The notes beneath the pieces were generated by a model that saw nothing but the letters and a program-made list of their open reading frames with translations, did not search any database and was not told the origin of the DNA. A stretch of DNA of 46,644 bases. Source: DATKXU01 sp035528905. Its GTDB lineage: Bacteria > Armatimonadota > UBA5829 > DTJY01. Of this stretch, positions 23,868 through 32,974 are shown piece by piece; positions within the stretch are counted from its first letter, which is position 1; each line of letters begins with the position of its first letter. The position numbers and the translations under genes are program-made. The stretch lies in assembly GCA_035528905.1 (NCBI GenBank), contig DATKXU010000011.1, positions 1 to 46,644 of the forward strand, read 5' to 3'.

Positions 23868-25647
23868 GAGGAAAGAGGCATGCTCCCGTGGGACCGCCAG
23901 GCGCGTTGTGGGATATTTTCGCCCTTATTGGAGCCTTTTCGCCCTGGGATTCGCATGCACGACCGTTGTCGCCGGCATTGAGGTATGGTTCATCAAGCTG
24001 ATCAAAGACGTGGTGGGGGCCACGATCAGCGCGCAGATCAGGTCTGGCGACCCCTCGCGGTTGAACCAGGCAGCGCTTCTGATCGTCGGCGCCCACGTGG
24101 TCAAATGGTTCTTCTTATACGGCCAAACATTCTTCTTCTCGTCCGCGACCCAGAAGATCGCTGTGCGCCTCAGGAACGATCTGTACACGCACCTTCAAGC
24201 CCTGTCCTTGAGCTTCTTTGAGAGGACCAAGATAGGGCATCTCATGTCCCGCATGACGAACGATGTTTCTCTCATACAAGGCGCAGCGCCGCAGATCACG
24301 CAGGTCGTCTCCGCACCGCTGGTTGCTATGGGCAGCGTGGCCATAATCTTCTACTGGAACTGGAAACTCGCCCTGATTTCGATAACCGTTCTGCCGTTCA
24401 TGTCGTACACGATCACGAGCATCGGTCGAGGCATCAGAGGGCTCTCCGATCTGCTTCAGGTCAAGCTTGCGGACGTTGCAGCTATCGTGCAGGAGACACT
24501 CTCCGCCATGCGGATAGTGAAGTCTTTCGGCACGGAGGACTACGAGGCATCGCGGTTTGCAGAGGAGAATCAGCAAACGTATAGATCCGCCATGCGCGCC
24601 GTAAGACGAAGCGCGATTATGTCCCCGACTGTAGAGCTGATAGGGGTAGCCGGCATAGCCTTCGTGCTCTGGTATGGCGGCAATCAAGTTGCCTACAACG
24701 TCCGCGAGGGCATAACGGGCTTTGGCACTGATGCGCTCATCGGCTTCCTGTTCGCGCTCGAGAGGATTGCAAACTCGGCGAAAAACGCTGCCCGCCTAAA
24801 CGTCACTTATCACCAGACTATGGCCGGAGCCCAGAGGGTATTCGACGTTTTGGACGAGGTCCCCGAGGTGTGCGACGCCCCCGATGCCGCCCCGATGCCT
24901 CCTATTCAGGGCGAAGTCGAGTTCAGGAATGTGTCTTTCGCCTACGACGGCACAAAGCCCGTGCTGGAAAATGTATCTTTCACGGTCGAGCCGGGGCAGC
25001 AGGTCGCGCTCGTCGGACCCAGCGGGGCCGGCAAGTCCACGGTTGCCAATCTCATCCCCAGGTTCTACGACGTCACGACCGGCGCCGTATTCGTTGATAG
25101 GGTTGATGTGAGGACGGTCACACTGAACTCGCTTCGCTGGCAGATTGCAATCGTGCCGCAGGAGACGATCCTCTTCAGCACCAGCATCAGGGAAAACATC
25201 GCGTATGGCCGAATGGATGCCGCTGAGGAGGAGATAATCGAGGCTGCAAAGGCCGCGAACGCCCATGACTTCATTCGAAAACTGCCCGAGGGATACGCTA
25301 CCCTGGTCGGCGAGCGCGGAACCAGGCTCTCCGGCGGCGAGAGACAGCGTGTCGCCATTGCCCGCGCACTGCTCAAGAACCCGAAGCTGCTGATCCTCGA
25401 TGAAGCGACATCCTCTCTGGATGTGGCTTCGGAGGCTATCGTGCAGGAAGCGCTCGACCGGCTCATGCGCGGCAGGACTACGCTTGTGATAGCCCATCGT
25501 CTCTCAACAATTGTCAATGCGGACAAGATCCTCGTGATGAAACAGGGCCGCATCGTCCAGTCGGGAACGCATCAGGAGCTTCTCGCTTCGGGCGGGCTGT
25601 ACGCGGAACTCTACGCCGTCCAGAGCAGAGGCGGAGCGGCGGAGTAA
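23845..25647 (+). CDS. msbA: MsbA-like ABC transporter, fused permease/ATPase
   Basis: The protein is a half-transporter that as a homodimer likely flips lipid A-core across the inner membrane. Residues of about 20-310 hold six membrane segments with the conserved LSFFERTKIGHLMSRMTNDV loop. The ATPase domain from about residue 350 has Walker A GPSGAGKST, the Q-loop VPQETILFS, the ABC signature LSGGERQRVAIARALL, and Walker B LLILDEATSSLD. At 600 residues it is close to MsbA (582). Its position between lpxB and waaA supports the lipid A role, though multidrug exporters share the fold. Start ATG 23845 overlaps lpxB and lacks a strong Shine-Dalgarno sequence; GTG 23908 is an alternative. Confidence 0.88.
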   Translation: MTRTQKTERKEACSRGTARRVVGYFRPYWSLFALGFACTTVVAGIEVWFIKLIKDVVGATISAQIRSGDPSRLNQAALLIVGAHVVKWFFLYGQTFFFSSATQKIAVRLRNDLYTHLQALSLSFFERTKIGHLMSRMTNDVSLIQGAAPQITQVVSAPLVAMGSVAIIFYWNWKLALISITVLPFMSYTITSIGRGIRGLSDLLQVKLADVAAIVQETLSAMRIVKSFGTEDYEASRFAEENQQTYRSAMRAVRRSAIMSPTVELIGVAGIAFVLWYGGNQVAYNVREGITGFGTDALIGFLFALERIANSAKNAARLNVTYHQTMAGAQRVFDVLDEVPEVCDAPDAAPMPPIQGEVEFRNVSFAYDGTKPVLENVSFTVEPGQQVALVGPSGAGKSTVANLIPRFYDVTTGAVFVDRVDVRTVTLNSLRWQIAIVPQETILFSTSIRENIAYGRMDAAEEEIIEAAKAANAHDFIRKLPEGYATLVGERGTRLSGGERQRVAIARALLKNPKLLILDEATSSLDVASEAIVQEALDRLMRGRTTLVIAHRLSTIVNADKILVMKQGRIVQSGTHQELLASGGLYAELYAVQSRGGAAE

Positions 25648-25666
25648 CTGCAGGCCGAGGTCGGGT

Positions 25667-26323
25667 ATGAAGAAGTTCCGGCAAGAGCTCGAGTACCAGC
25701 TTATCTCGTTCCTGGCATGGGCCATGATCCACCTCATCGGCCTCACGTGCCGCCTTCGCGTGACTGGATACGAGCGGGTGCAGGAACTCGTCAGATCCGG
25801 GCGCGGGTTCATCATGGCGGTCTGGCATGGGCGCACGCTCCTGCCGGTACATTACTGCCGAGGCATGGGCATCTGGGCGATAACGTCGCTGTCGAGAGAC
25901 GGCGAGCTCCAGACCCGCATAGTCAGCCGATTTGGATACAGAATAATCAGGGGTTCCACAGGTAGAGGCGGCATAAAGGCCGCGCTCGCCGCCGTCAAGA
26001 AGCTGCAGGAGAGCGGGATACTTGCCATCACACCGGATGGGCCAAAGGGGCCGCCGAACAAGGTGCAGGAGGGGATAGTGTTCCTGGCCCAGCGCGCGCG
26101 CTGCCCGATCATCCCCATCGGTGTGGGCGCTCGACCCAGGAGACTCATGCGGTCCTGGGACAGCTATGCGCTGCCCATGCCTTTCGCCAGGTGTGCGCTG
26201 GCGTTCGGCGAACCCATAGACCTTGCGGAGAGCGCGGTCGGGAACCGCTCGCCTGAGGATGTCATCAAAGCCGCGCTGGACGATGTCCAGCGGCAGGCGC
26301 AGCTCGCGGTTGAGGAAGGTTGA
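25667..26323 (+). CDS. DUF374 lysophospholipid acyltransferase-family protein, possible lipid A late acyltransferase
   Basis: The 218-residue protein has an N-terminal hydrophobic helix (LISFLAWAMIHLIGLTC), then the acyltransferase-like motif VWHGRTLLPV with the conserved His. SLSRDGELQTRIVSRFGYRIIRGST and TPDGPKGPPNKVQEGIVFLAQR are the diagnostic DUF374 blocks. This family resembles the LpxL/PlsC fold. In the window no LpxL or LpxM is present, and the gene is placed between msbA and waaA. That makes it a good candidate for adding secondary acyl chains to lipid A; this function is inferred from context. Its TGA overlaps the waaA TTG. Confidence 0.8.
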   Translation: MKKFRQELEYQLISFLAWAMIHLIGLTCRLRVTGYERVQELVRSGRGFIMAVWHGRTLLPVHYCRGMGIWAITSLSRDGELQTRIVSRFGYRIIRGSTGRGGIKAALAAVKKLQESGILAITPDGPKGPPNKVQEGIVFLAQRARCPIIPIGVGARPRRLMRSWDSYALPMPFARCALAFGEPIDLAESAVGNRSPEDVIKAALDDVQRQAQLAVEEG

Positions 26324-27630
26324 TAATCCGATTGGCAGGCTTTGTGTACAATCTGCTGCTCCTGCTTTCGCTCCCAGGGGCTTTCGTCTACTACCTATGG
26401 CGCATCTTCGTTGCCAGGAAGGCGAACGAGTCCTGGCGCGAGAATCTGGGCGCTCTGCCGCGATTCGCGGATCGAGCGCCTGGGAAGAAGCTGATCTGGC
26501 TCCATGCAGTATCGGTTGGCGAAGTTGTCGCGTCGCTGCCGATCCAGGACGAACTCCGGCTGCTGCTGCCGGACGCCATCATCCTGGCGACTACCATCAC
26601 CCAAACGGGTAATTCCGTGGCACGAAAGTCCGCAAAGTCCGCCGATGCCGTCGCCTATCTGCCGCTGGACTATCCGATGTTCGTACATCGGGCGCTGAAT
26701 CGCGTGAGGCCGGATATCGTCGTCGTAATGGAAGCCGAGATGTGGCCGAACTTCCTGGCGGCGGCGAAGCGCAGGGGAATACCGACGGTCCTCGCAAACG
26801 GCCACGTCTCTGACCGAACCCTGCGCCGGAGCAGGAGATGGCGCTGGCTGCTCTCGTGGGCGATCTCGAATATCGCTCACTGCTGCATGCAGAGCCAGGC
26901 GGATGCCGAGCGCATTCGCACACTCGGCGCTCGTCCTGAGTCCATACACGTACTCGGCAACACCAAGTTCGATCAGGAAGGCAACCAACTGTCGGACGAT
27001 GCAGTCCGAGCGCTGAAAACCGACCTCGGCCTGCCGGATGGCGCGCCTGTATTCATAGCCGGCAGCACCAATCCGAGCGAGGAAGAGCCGGTACTGGATG
27101 CATTTCAAGCAATGCGCGCCGCCATAAGCGACCTGAGCCTGATAATCGCTCCACGGCAGATCGAGCGGGCCGACGAGATTCAGACTCTCGTGCAAGACCG
27201 CGGGCTTGTCTGCGCCAAGCGTTCGAGGAAAGACGCCGCTCCGGCGGATTACGATGTGCTGATCCTGGATACATTTGGAGAGCTGGCCGGAGCGTATGGA
27301 GTCGGCGACCTAGCATTCGTGGGAGGCACGCTGATCCCGAAGGGCGGGCACAGCCTTTTCCAACCTATCCTGCAGGGGAAGCCGGTGCTCTTCGGCCCAT
27401 ATACCTTCAAGACGCGCGACATGGCTCAGATGGCTGTGTCGTCTGGAGTCGGCTTTGAAATCAGGGATGCGGTGGAACTAGCCGAGCGGGGAAAGGCTTT
27501 GCTGTCGGACGCCGGGCGCCTCGCCGAAATAGATGCCGCATGCCGCAGGCTGGTCTCAGAGAACCGAGGCGCGTCCCTGCGCAGCGCGGCTCTGATCGCC
27601 GGACTGCTCGGGACACGGGCGGAGGTCTAA
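26320..27630 (+). CDS. waaA: 3-deoxy-D-manno-octulosonic acid transferase (WaaA/KdtA)
   Basis: WaaA attaches Kdo from CMP-Kdo to the lipid A precursor at the inner membrane. An N-terminal anchor (YNLLLLLSLPGAFVYYLW) precedes WLHAVSVGEVVAS, with the conserved glutamate that acts as base. The middle block LIIAPRQIERADEI and the donor-binding FVGGTLIPKGGHSLFQPILQGKPVLFGP are diagnostic. The length of 436 residues is usual. The start is a TTG at 26320, forming a TTGA overlap with the upstream stop; GGAAGG is directly before it, and TTG 26332 is an alternative. It is followed by lpxK after one base. CMP-Kdo would come from the fusion gene at 38894. Confidence 0.95.
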   Translation: MIIRLAGFVYNLLLLLSLPGAFVYYLWRIFVARKANESWRENLGALPRFADRAPGKKLIWLHAVSVGEVVASLPIQDELRLLLPDAIILATTITQTGNSVARKSAKSADAVAYLPLDYPMFVHRALNRVRPDIVVVMEAEMWPNFLAAAKRRGIPTVLANGHVSDRTLRRSRRWRWLLSWAISNIAHCCMQSQADAERIRTLGARPESIHVLGNTKFDQEGNQLSDDAVRALKTDLGLPDGAPVFIAGSTNPSEEEPVLDAFQAMRAAISDLSLIIAPRQIERADEIQTLVQDRGLVCAKRSRKDAAPADYDVLILDTFGELAGAYGVGDLAFVGGTLIPKGGHSLFQPILQGKPVLFGPYTFKTRDMAQMAVSSGVGFEIRDAVELAERGKALLSDAGRLAEIDAACRRLVSENRGASLRSAALIAGLLGTRAEV

Positions 27631-27631
27631 G

Positions 27632-28750
27632 GTGGAACCCAGCCCGGCTGTCATCGGCTACCTGGAGTCAATCGTCTACGGCAAGCGGCGAGGCCTGATT
27701 GCCGACACCATCAGGTTTCTGTTACTATTACTGTCGGCGGCCTACGAGGCTGCCATCTGGCTGTATGTGCGGCCTTTCGAGATCGGCCTCAGGAAGAGGC
27801 GGCGGCTTGGCCGGCCGGTAATCAGCGTGGGAAATATCACCGTCGGCGGCACTGGCAAGACCCCGACGGTGCAATATCTCTGCAGAGGGATGGCAGGCCG
27901 CGGCTGGAATCCGGCGGTGCTCAGCTATGGCTATGCGGGTTCGCTGCGCGGGAGATTCGGGATAGTCTCGGACAGGTCGGGCGTGCGATTGACACCGGAG
28001 TTTGCCGGGGACGAACCCGTGATGCTCGCAGTCAGCATGCCGGGAATCCCGGTGCTGGTCTGCAAGGACCGAGTGAGAAGCGGCCGGGCGGCGATCAGCG
28101 AGCTGGGCGCCGATGTCCTGCTGCTCGACGATGGATTCCAGGTATGGAAGCTGCATCGGGACTTTGACATCGTTCTGGTCAACGTCGCCAACCCGCTCGA
28201 CAATGGACGCACGTTGCCCGCGGGTCGGCTCCGCGAGCCTCCGAGGGCGGTGAGGCGTGCGGATTGCATTATCGGGATTGGTGACCGCAAGCCGGATTTG
28301 CGGGGAAAGGCGCTGGCGAGAATTCGCGAGTATCTGCCTTCGGCGCCGATTTACTTCGGCCGGTTCAGCCCGCATAAGCTGGTTCTCCTGGCGGACGGCT
28401 CGGAGCTGCCGGTTGAAGCCATTCGGGGGAAAAAGGTGCTGGCGCTGTCCGCGATCGCCAATCCCGCCTCATTCGAAGAGACGCTGGCAGCGGCTGGCGC
28501 CATGATCGTCAGGGAGGAGCGCCTGCCGGATCATCACCTGTATTCCGAAGAAGACGTCCAGCGCATTGACCGGAGCGCGGCCAACGACCGCGCGGAGATC
28601 ATCGTCACTACAGAGAAAGATGCTGTGAAGCTCGACGGCGGGCGATTTGCAGTGCCGATTGCGGCGCTCCACATACGCCTGGAGCTGGACGATGAAGCGG
28701 GCTTTTGGGAGCTCGTCAGCCGCAAGATCGGCAGCCCAAGACGGGATTGA
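27632..28750 (+). CDS. lpxK: tetraacyldisaccharide 4'-kinase (LpxK)
   Basis: LpxK phosphorylates the 4' position of the lipid A disaccharide. The Walker A motif is GNITVGGTGKTPTVQYL, preceded by a membrane-associated N-terminal helix (LLLLLSAAYEAAIWLY). VLLLDDGFQVWKLHRDFDIVLVN and the LPAGRLREPPRAVRRADCIIGIG block are conserved, as is HHLYSEEDVQRI. The length is 372 residues. The GTG start at 27632 has GGAGGTC upstream. The gene ends one base before the ATG of the next gene. It completes the canonical order waaA-lpxK seen in other diderms. Confidence 0.94.
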   Translation: MEPSPAVIGYLESIVYGKRRGLIADTIRFLLLLLSAAYEAAIWLYVRPFEIGLRKRRRLGRPVISVGNITVGGTGKTPTVQYLCRGMAGRGWNPAVLSYGYAGSLRGRFGIVSDRSGVRLTPEFAGDEPVMLAVSMPGIPVLVCKDRVRSGRAAISELGADVLLLDDGFQVWKLHRDFDIVLVNVANPLDNGRTLPAGRLREPPRAVRRADCIIGIGDRKPDLRGKALARIREYLPSAPIYFGRFSPHKLVLLADGSELPVEAIRGKKVLALSAIANPASFEETLAAAGAMIVREERLPDHHLYSEEDVQRIDRSAANDRAEIIVTTEKDAVKLDGGRFAVPIAALHIRLELDDEAGFWELVSRKIGSPRRD

Positions 28751-28751
28751 T

Positions 28752-29858
28752 ATGTCATCCAGAATCACCGACTGCAAGCGAATACTGATTGTCAAGCTGA
28801 GCTCCATCGGGGACGTGGTGATGACCACCCCGGTGGCCAAGGCGCTCAGAAACGCATACCCGGAATCATACATAGCCTGGGTGGTGGAGGATAAGTCACA
28901 AGATATACTACACGGCAACCCGTATCTCGATGAGGTACTGGTACTGGAGCGCAGCGCGAACTCGAAGCCGGCGATAGGTTGGGCAACCGGGTTCCTGGTC
29001 GGCCTGGCGAAACTGGCGCCGAAGCTGCGTGCTCGGAAGTTCGACCTGGCGATTGACTTCCAGGGCCTGCTCCGGAGCGCGCTCGTCGCTCGGATATCTG
29101 GAGCGCGCTGTCGAGTGGGCTATGATAACGCCAGAGAGGGAGCCACACTGTTCTACGACCTTCAGCTGCCGTCGCGCTGTCTCAGGGTGCGAGGGCCTCA
29201 GCAGTACCTCAATATGCTACAAATCCTGGACATAGTCTCTGAGGATTTGGAAATGTTTGTGCCGATCGGTGACGATGACCGCGAGTTCGCGCGCGCATGT
29301 CTGGCAAGTGCATCTCCGGACTGTGAGCCAGCGAGGCTTGCCTGCCTGTGTCCCGCAACGACCTGGGAACAGAAACACTGGACAGAGGATGGATGGGCGC
29401 GATTGGCGGATGCCCTGGCATCAGAGCACGACATGCTGCCGGTTTTCCTCGGGTCCCCGGCGGATGTTCGACTTGTCGAGCGGATCACCGGCTCGATGAG
29501 TCGCAAATCGGTCAACGCGGCGGGCAGGACCACATTGAAGCAGGCTGCTGCAATACTTGAAAGCAGCCGCCTGGTAATCGCTGTGGATACGGGACTGCTG
29601 CATATAGCGGCGGCCCTGGGACGCCCGACGATTGGATTGTTCGGTCCGACGAGGTGGCGGCACTTCGCCAAGAAGGATAAGTTCATAGTAGTGGCTAAAG
29701 ATTTTCCCTGTATGCCTTGCTTGCGACACCCTAGTTGCAAGCATTTCGACTGCATGAGAGCCATAGCCGCTGAGGACATACTACAGGCGGCCAACCCGTG
29801 GTTGGCCGGAAAAGTCCCGGCGAGGTCTTCCGGCGAGGACGTTTCCTCTGTTGAATAG
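28752..29858 (+). CDS. GT9 heptosyltransferase (WaaC/WaaF-like)
   Basis: This family transfers L,D-heptose from ADP-heptose to the inner core of LPS. The N-terminus ILIVKLSSIGDVVMTTPVAKALR is the GT9 signature, followed by FDLAIDFQGLLRSALVARISGA. The donor-binding region VDTGLLHIAAALGRPTIGLFGPT is complete. A downstream cluster CMPCLRHPSCKHFDCM may bind metal and is frequent in the family. I chose ATG 28752, one base after the lpxK stop; the open frame extends upstream inside lpxK. Whether it adds HepI or HepII cannot be told. Heptose for it would be supplied by HldA and RfaE2 encoded downstream. Confidence 0.9.
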   Translation: MSSRITDCKRILIVKLSSIGDVVMTTPVAKALRNAYPESYIAWVVEDKSQDILHGNPYLDEVLVLERSANSKPAIGWATGFLVGLAKLAPKLRARKFDLAIDFQGLLRSALVARISGARCRVGYDNAREGATLFYDLQLPSRCLRVRGPQQYLNMLQILDIVSEDLEMFVPIGDDDREFARACLASASPDCEPARLACLCPATTWEQKHWTEDGWARLADALASEHDMLPVFLGSPADVRLVERITGSMSRKSVNAAGRTTLKQAAAILESSRLVIAVDTGLLHIAAALGRPTIGLFGPTRWRHFAKKDKFIVVAKDFPCMPCLRHPSCKHFDCMRAIAAEDILQAANPWLAGKVPARSSGEDVSSVE

Positions 29859-29922
29859 GAAAGCCGGCTTGCCGGGCAAGGCAACGGTCTGCGCCGCCGC
29901 GGATTGGTGAGGAGCTTCGCAG

Positions 29923-31050
29923 TTGCAATCTATTCGAACGCTACATGTCGAAACGGGCATGCACTCGCTTGGCGGGCCTGCACAGGTCATCTACCTGATC
30001 ACAGGGCTGAGAGACAGGGGCCACGACGCGCGCCTCGTATGCCCGAAGGGAAGCAGCGTCTCACGACACGCTGCAGAAGCAGGCCTGGACGTTATCACCG
30101 TTCCCCTCTGGACTGATCTGGACGCAAGTTTCGTCTTCAGGCTCTACCGGATAATAAAGCGCACGAAGCCGGACATAGTGCATCTTCACAGCAGGCGGGG
30201 AGCGGATATCATGGGCGGAGTAGCTGCCCGTCTGGCCCACGCTCCGGCAATAGTACTTTCACGACGAATTGACAACCCCATAAGGCGCGGCCTGCTCTCG
30301 AAGCTGAAATACGGCAGCCTGTGCGACCGGATCATCGCAATTTCGGACGCAGTAACAAGCGCCTTGCTTGAAGGAGGCGTAAATCCCACAAAGATCACCC
30401 GCGTGCGGAGCGCAGTGGACGCTAAGGCATATGAGCTAAACCCGAACGGCAGGTTCCGAAGAGCATTGGGAATACCGGCTGGAAAGCATGTCATCGGCAT
30501 CGTCGGCCAACTGATCGAACGCAAGGGGCACAGATACCTCCTGGATGCGATGCCGGCGATACTCGAAAGGTTCCCGGACACCGTGCTAGTCGCGCTCGGC
30601 CATGGGCCGCTGCTCGCCCGTCTCAGGCACCACGCCAAGAGTCTTGGGATCGAGCAGGATGTGATGTTCGTGGGCTTCAGAAATGACATGCCGCATATAC
30701 TGCGCGAACTGGATGTATTGGTGCATCCAGCAACAATGGAGGGTTTGGGCGTAGCGGTGCTTCAAGCCATGGCTGCCGAGCTGCCGGTTGTGACCACAGC
30801 CGCAGGAGGGATGCCGGAGGCGGTTCAGGACGGAGTCAGCGGCATACTCGTGCCGCCGCGCGGCGTAGAAGCCCTGAGCGATGCGGTCATCCGTCTCCTT
30901 GCCGCGCCTGAGCTTCGCCGCACGATGGGAGCTGCCGGCAGGCGCATTGTCGAAGAGCAATTCAGCGTAGACGGCATGGTGGAAGGCATACTCTCTGTGT
31001 ACCGCAGTGCGCTTGGGCTTCCTCGCCCATCCGTTCGGGCAGCGCAGTGA
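29923..31050 (+). CDS. GT4-family glycosyltransferase
   Basis: The protein has the GT-B fold of retaining family 4 transferases. The N-terminus TLHVETGMHSLGGPAQVIYLITGLRDRGHD is typical. The C-terminal half has IVGQLIERKGHRYLLDAM and the E-x7-E motif region HPATMEGLGVAVLQAMAAELPVVTT. The start is TTG 29923, with TGAGGAG eight bases upstream. It likely adds a hexose or related sugar to the LPS core or another lipid-linked glycan. No acceptor can be assigned. It lies between two GT9 genes. Confidence 0.88.
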   Translation: MQSIRTLHVETGMHSLGGPAQVIYLITGLRDRGHDARLVCPKGSSVSRHAAEAGLDVITVPLWTDLDASFVFRLYRIIKRTKPDIVHLHSRRGADIMGGVAARLAHAPAIVLSRRIDNPIRRGLLSKLKYGSLCDRIIAISDAVTSALLEGGVNPTKITRVRSAVDAKAYELNPNGRFRRALGIPAGKHVIGIVGQLIERKGHRYLLDAMPAILERFPDTVLVALGHGPLLARLRHHAKSLGIEQDVMFVGFRNDMPHILRELDVLVHPATMEGLGVAVLQAMAAELPVVTTAAGGMPEAVQDGVSGILVPPRGVEALSDAVIRLLAAPELRRTMGAAGRRIVEEQFSVDGMVEGILSVYRSALGLPRPSVRAAQ

Positions 31051-31102
31051 ATCCGCCAGACTCCGACCCGATGCCCGCGCTTGAATCCTGAGGTATACGC
31101 CT

Positions 31103-32122
31103 TTGGCCACACCGCAGCGAATAGCCTGCTTCCACATGAATCAGGTCGGAGACTTGCTCTTCTCGCTTCCGGCGCTTTACAATCTGCGGACGGCGTTTCC
31201 AGAGGCGCACATCACGAGCGTAGCCAGGCCTCACTGCAAGGAACTCCTGCTGCTCTCCGGCCTTGTGGACGAGATTATCGAGCGTCCTCGGCGTCCTATC
31301 GGCTCCGGACTTCGGGTCGCTGCTCTCCTGCGTCGGCGGAGGCTTGACCTTATGCTCCTGTTCTCCACCTCACTCGGCACGGCAATGCTGGCACTGCTCT
31401 GCAGAGGCCGTATCAGGGCCGGCTTCGCGCATTCGCCGGCAGCGCCATTTTTCACGCACCGCGTAACGTGGACGCCGCCGCCCTCTACCCAGAACAACCT
31501 GCGCCTCCTGGAGGCAATCGGCTGTCCTACGACGAAAAGGGACTATGTTGGCTTGATTAAGCCCGGCCGGCACCAGCAGCAAGAGGCCGATGAGAGACTG
31601 CGATCCACGGGCATCGCGGCGGGCGAGCAATTCGCCGTCCTCGGCCCAGGCACATCGAGCCGCCGTGACCTCAAATCCTGGCCGGACCAGGGATTTGCTC
31701 AAGTCGCAGACCGGCTGGCCGACGACTTCGGCATCAAGTCGCTCGTCGTCGGGCTGAGCGGCGGAGAGCGGATTTGCAGCCTGAGCCGGAATGCCGTGGA
31801 CCTGACTGGACAGACCTCGCTCTCGGTGCTTGCGGCCGTGCTGGAAAGGGCGAAGCTGTTCGTCGGTGTGGACTCCGGGGTGATGCACCTGGCAGCGGCG
31901 GTAGGAACCCCTATTGTTGCGCTCTTTGGGCCAACCGACCCTCGGATAACCGGCCCGCAGGGAGAAGGGCACCGCGTGGTTTCCGTGGATATGCCGTGCC
32001 GTCCCTGCCTGCAAAGCGATTGCGATCTGAGCGCACGGTGCATGCTCGACATAACCCCGGATATGGTTTTCGATGCACTGGCTGCGGTTGGCGCCAACAG
32101 GAATTGCGGGGCACAAGGTTGA
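31103..32122 (+). CDS. GT9 heptosyltransferase-like protein
   Basis: This is the second GT9 member. The N-terminus IACFHMNQVGDLLFSLPALYNLRTAFPEA is the family signature, and VGVDSGVMHLAAAVGTPIVALFGPTDP is the donor-binding block. The cysteine stretch CRPCLQSDCDLSARCM resembles that of the first GT9. The start is TTG 31103, with GAGGT eight bases upstream. It ends in a TTGA overlap with the methyltransferase gene. A 29-codon stretch of this gene (about 31500-31590) is repeated in degenerate form at 32880-32967. Confidence 0.9.
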   Translation: MATPQRIACFHMNQVGDLLFSLPALYNLRTAFPEAHITSVARPHCKELLLLSGLVDEIIERPRRPIGSGLRVAALLRRRRLDLMLLFSTSLGTAMLALLCRGRIRAGFAHSPAAPFFTHRVTWTPPPSTQNNLRLLEAIGCPTTKRDYVGLIKPGRHQQQEADERLRSTGIAAGEQFAVLGPGTSSRRDLKSWPDQGFAQVADRLADDFGIKSLVVGLSGGERICSLSRNAVDLTGQTSLSVLAAVLERAKLFVGVDSGVMHLAAAVGTPIVALFGPTDPRITGPQGEGHRVVSVDMPCRPCLQSDCDLSARCMLDITPDMVFDALAAVGANRNCGAQG

Positions 32123-32850
32123 CTTCATGGCGTAAGGCAGTTGAGAACTGGACATTTCCCATACTGCGGGGGCGCCTTGCCGGGAAACGGTGGCTGGTCA
32201 AGACCTCGACAAGCTACTTTCTCGGAAGATACGAAAGGGAGCAAACGCGCGCCTTCGTCGAGACGATGCGGGAGGGGTTGGTCGTCTTCGATGTAGGGGC
32301 GAATATCGGCTATTACACGTTGACCGCGGCGCTGGCCGTCGGTACCAGCGGCGGCGTGTTTGCTTTTGAACCTCTGGAACAGAACTTCAGGCGCCTGGAG
32401 CGTCACGTGCAGGCAAACCGCCTACACAATGTAACGATAGTGAAAGCAGCAGTTGGCGACCGCCGGGGCGTCGCGCGGCTTGAGATTCGATCCTCGCCTG
32501 GGCTTGCTCGCCTGTCGGAGAACGGCACTGTGGAAGTCCCATTGGTCAGCCTCGACAGCATGATCCAGGGCGGCGAGCTTCCACTGCCGGACGTGATAAA
32601 GATAGACGTCGAGGGCGCCGAGATGCTGGTCTTGAAAGGCGCGGTCTCTCTGTTTGCATCGGCCAAGCCTCTGGTCTTCCTCTCGACTCACGGAATCAAG
32701 GAGGAAGAGGAGTGCCTGCGTTTCCTGAGCGAGCGCGGATACACGTTCGAGACCCTGAAAGAAAGACCATCGAGCGTAAGGAAGGAGTTCATCGCGAAGC
32801 ACATCGGGACTCCGTCTCGCTTGCATCGAGAGGCCGGGCATTCGATGTAG
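32119..32850 (+). CDS. FkbM-family SAM-dependent methyltransferase
   Basis: The SAM-binding motif VVFDVGANIGYYTLTAALAV begins near residue 55. FAFEPLEQNFRRLERHVQANRLHNVTIV and VIKIDVEGAEMLVLKGA are the other family blocks. FkbM-type enzymes O-methylate sugars, and the location in a glycan cluster suggests methylation of an LPS or exopolysaccharide residue. I chose TTG 32119, which overlaps the previous stop as TTGA and gives 243 residues. The frame stays open far upstream inside the GT9 gene but shows no homology there. By-product SAH would be handled by the enzyme at 3583. Confidence 0.85.
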   Translation: MTSWRKAVENWTFPILRGRLAGKRWLVKTSTSYFLGRYEREQTRAFVETMREGLVVFDVGANIGYYTLTAALAVGTSGGVFAFEPLEQNFRRLERHVQANRLHNVTIVKAAVGDRRGVARLEIRSSPGLARLSENGTVEVPLVSLDSMIQGGELPLPDVIKIDVEGAEMLVLKGAVSLFASAKPLVFLSTHGIKEEEECLRFLSERGYTFETLKERPSSVRKEFIAKHIGTPSRLHREAGHSM

Positions 32851-32879
32851 GGCGATTCGTCAACTGAGCCTTCGCTGCC

Positions 32880-32967
32880 CTGCGCAAGTTGCAGGCAATT
32901 CGCCGTCCGGTGGCGAACAGGGACTATGTCGGCCTGATTAAGCCCGGCCGGCAGTCCCAGGTAAGTC
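32880..32967 (+). pseudogene. remnant of a heptosyltransferase gene
   Basis: Translated from 32880 the sequence reads LRKLQAIRRPVANRDYVGLIKPGR, matching LRLLEAIGCPTTKRDYVGLIKPGR of the GT9 gene at about 31500-31575. Both DNA and protein are alike, with a core of GACTATGT, then GGC and TGATTAAGCCCGGCCGGCA identical. A stop codon at 32865-32867 precedes it in frame and no GT9 start or C-terminus is present. It is a leftover of a duplicated or recombined GT9 gene. Confidence 0.75.
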
Positions 32968-32974
32968 TCCACGC

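Noticed and set aside
31774..32118. Upstream extension of the FkbM methyltransferase frame inside the GT9 gene
   Set aside because: The extension has arginine-rich, shadow-like composition and overlaps conserved GT9 coding; the TTGA junction at 32119 is a better start.
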